Assembly (NCBI RefSeq): GCF_000247475.1
Contig: NZ_AHZC01000177.1
Span: 1 to 46,414, forward strand
Reading direction: 5' to 3'
Origin: Rhizobium sp. PDO1-076
GTDB lineage: Bacteria > Pseudomonadota > Alphaproteobacteria > Rhizobiales > Rhizobiaceae
Length of the DNA stretch: 46,414 nt
Positions 45,588 through 46,414 of this stretch are shown here, in pieces. Below the pieces are notes generated by a model that saw nothing but the letters and a program-made list of their open reading frames with translations, did no database searches and was not told where the DNA came from. Position numbers and translations under genes: made by a program. Each line of letters opens with the position of its first letter. Within the stretch, counting starts at the first letter, position 1.

Positions 45588-46414
45588 TTGCAGACACGGA
45601 TACCAGGACTTCTCGCTGCAGCGCTGTGCTTTGCCTGGATTGTGCCGAATGCCGCCGCTGCATCGGTTGTCTGCGAACGTCTGCGTGATCGGCTTGCCGA
45701 TGTCTCGACAATCATTGGCGAGAATCCCGAAATCAACAGCTATGCCAGCGCGATCGCACAACAGAATCTGGAGTTGCGAAAGGCAAGGCAAGACCAGAAG
45801 CGCCTGCGCTGCCTGACATCTGCGGTCGTGGTCGTGCGGCCGGACGGGGGCAGCGATTGCGGCGATCTTTCAGAGGCACTCGACCGGATGGAGGCCAACA
45901 AGGACATTCTGGTGGCCAAGCTGGAGGAAATCAGATCCGGCGGAGCTCAGAGCAGGGACGCTCGCGCCCGGCTGACCTCCGCTCTCGAGGCAAACCGCTG
46001 CAGCGCGCAGACTGATGGGACCTTCGGCGGCGATGTTGAGGAAGCCGAGCGCGTCCCGTATCTCGACACGCTGGCGGAGCCCTATCAAGTCAGCCGCAAT
46101 TCGCTGGAGGCCCTCCCCGACCAGCCGGCCGCACTGCCGACCGGCAATATCCGGACACTATGCGTACGCACCTGTGATGGAGGCTTCTTTCCGATCTCCT
46201 CCAGCACATCCGCGATGAATTTCGCACATGACGCCGGCCTGTGTCAGCAGATGTGCCCTAACACCGAGACGGAACTGTATTTCCACGCGCCCGCGGTCAG
46301 CGAGACATCTGAGATGATTTCGGCGGTCAGCGGACGACCCTACCGCGACCTTCCCAATGCCTTCGCCTATCGCAACCGCACGGCTGGCGACAATCCGCAA
46401 TGTGGATGCGATCT
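45588..46414 (+). CDS. DUF2865 secreted protein (truncated by window end)
   Basis: The first 275 or so residues of a secreted protein run off the window. A signal peptide is clear (hydrophobic core LLAAALCFAWIVP, likely cleaved after NAAAA). The mature part begins VCERLRDRLADVS and has helical heptad-like segments to about residue 130, then the DUF2865 hallmark LCVRTCDGGFFPIS, followed by CQQMCPNTETELYF, a cysteine-rich region in rhizobial cell-envelope proteins of unknown function. The open frame reaches the window end without a stop. The start could be GTG 45582 or TTG 45588; the purine site GGGA fits 45588. Confidence 0.82.
   Translation, partial: MQTRIPGLLAAALCFAWIVPNAAAASVVCERLRDRLADVSTIIGENPEINSYASAIAQQNLELRKARQDQKRLRCLTSAVVVVRPDGGSDCGDLSEALDRMEANKDILVAKLEEIRSGGAQSRDARARLTSALEANRCSAQTDGTFGGDVEEAERVPYLDTLAEPYQVSRNSLEALPDQPAALPTGNIRTLCVRTCDGGFFPISSSTSAMNFAHDAGLCQQMCPNTETELYFHAPAVSETSEMISAVSGRPYRDLPNAFAYRNRTAGDNPQCGCD

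Overview
The window is about 46 kb of GC-rich, densely coding chromosomal DNA from an alphaproteobacterium, almost certainly a member of the Rhizobiaceae (Rhizobium/Agrobacterium/Sinorhizobium relatives). The evidence is a 2135-residue growth-pole-ring (GPR/RgsE-type) coiled-coil protein, CckA, a zinc-finger-less DksA, an mmgR-like small RNA carrying the UUUCCUCCCU core, a GTTC-N7-GTTC (alphaproteobacterial LexA) site near recA, and a malic enzyme fused to a phosphotransacetylase-like domain. I see no tRNA, rRNA, insertion sequence, prophage or CRISPR array. This is mostly core chromosome, with two decayed or suspicious genes.

Layout. 1-352: the end of a peptidase T gene that appears frameshifted at base 22. 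396-1925 (-): an orphan HerA-like ATPase. 2217-2453 (-): a small DUF1127 protein with its own terminator. 2896-5917 (-): trmJ, murI and a HlyC/CorC membrane protein as a likely operon. 6054-6578 (-): an unknown exported protein. 6803-8017 (+): icd. 8144-8775 (+): a glutathione S-transferase pseudogene with two lesions. 8848-14160 (-): a membrane diguanylate cyclase, alaS and recA. 14402-16298 (+): psuK-psuG for pseudouridine breakdown. 16375-18990 (-): cckA. 19263-20858 (+): a FliO-like membrane protein with a long Ala/Pro-rich tail. 21027-21446 (-): dksA. 21721-24960 (+): sixA-like phosphatase, then a YcjX/DUF697 pair. 25103-25657 (+): an unknown secreted protein. 25688-27436 (-): folP-folB-folK. 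27541-28170 (+): a DUF922 protein. 28345-28453 (+): the mmgR-like sRNA. 28476-28796 (-): a [2Fe-2S] ferredoxin. 28914-29291 (-): a histidine-less HPt-like protein. 29761-36168 (+): the GPR-type giant. 36267-40282 (-): a four-gene Mla/MCE lipid transport operon. 40461-41315 (-): an LpxH-like phosphoesterase. 41473-43785 (+): maeB/tme. 43921-45437 (+): a LuxR/LuxI quorum-sensing pair with a lux box. 45588-46414 (+): a DUF2865 secreted protein cut by the window end.

How the genes work together. The folate operon, Mla operon, psuK-psuG and luxR-luxI are self-contained functional units. Cell-cycle and envelope functions (CckA, GPR, MurI, Mla) are well represented, and CtrA-like sites lie in the gap between the HPt-like gene and gpr. 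No unmistakably new multi-gene system is visible. The most worthwhile leads are the LuxR whose acyl-homoserine-lactone pocket residues are missing although its LuxI partner and lux box look intact, the HPt-like protein with Gln in place of the phosphorylated His, the mmgR-type sRNA, the structured leader and tandem repeats of gpr, and the two frameshifted genes. Several starts are non-ATG and were chosen from Shine-Dalgarno placement.
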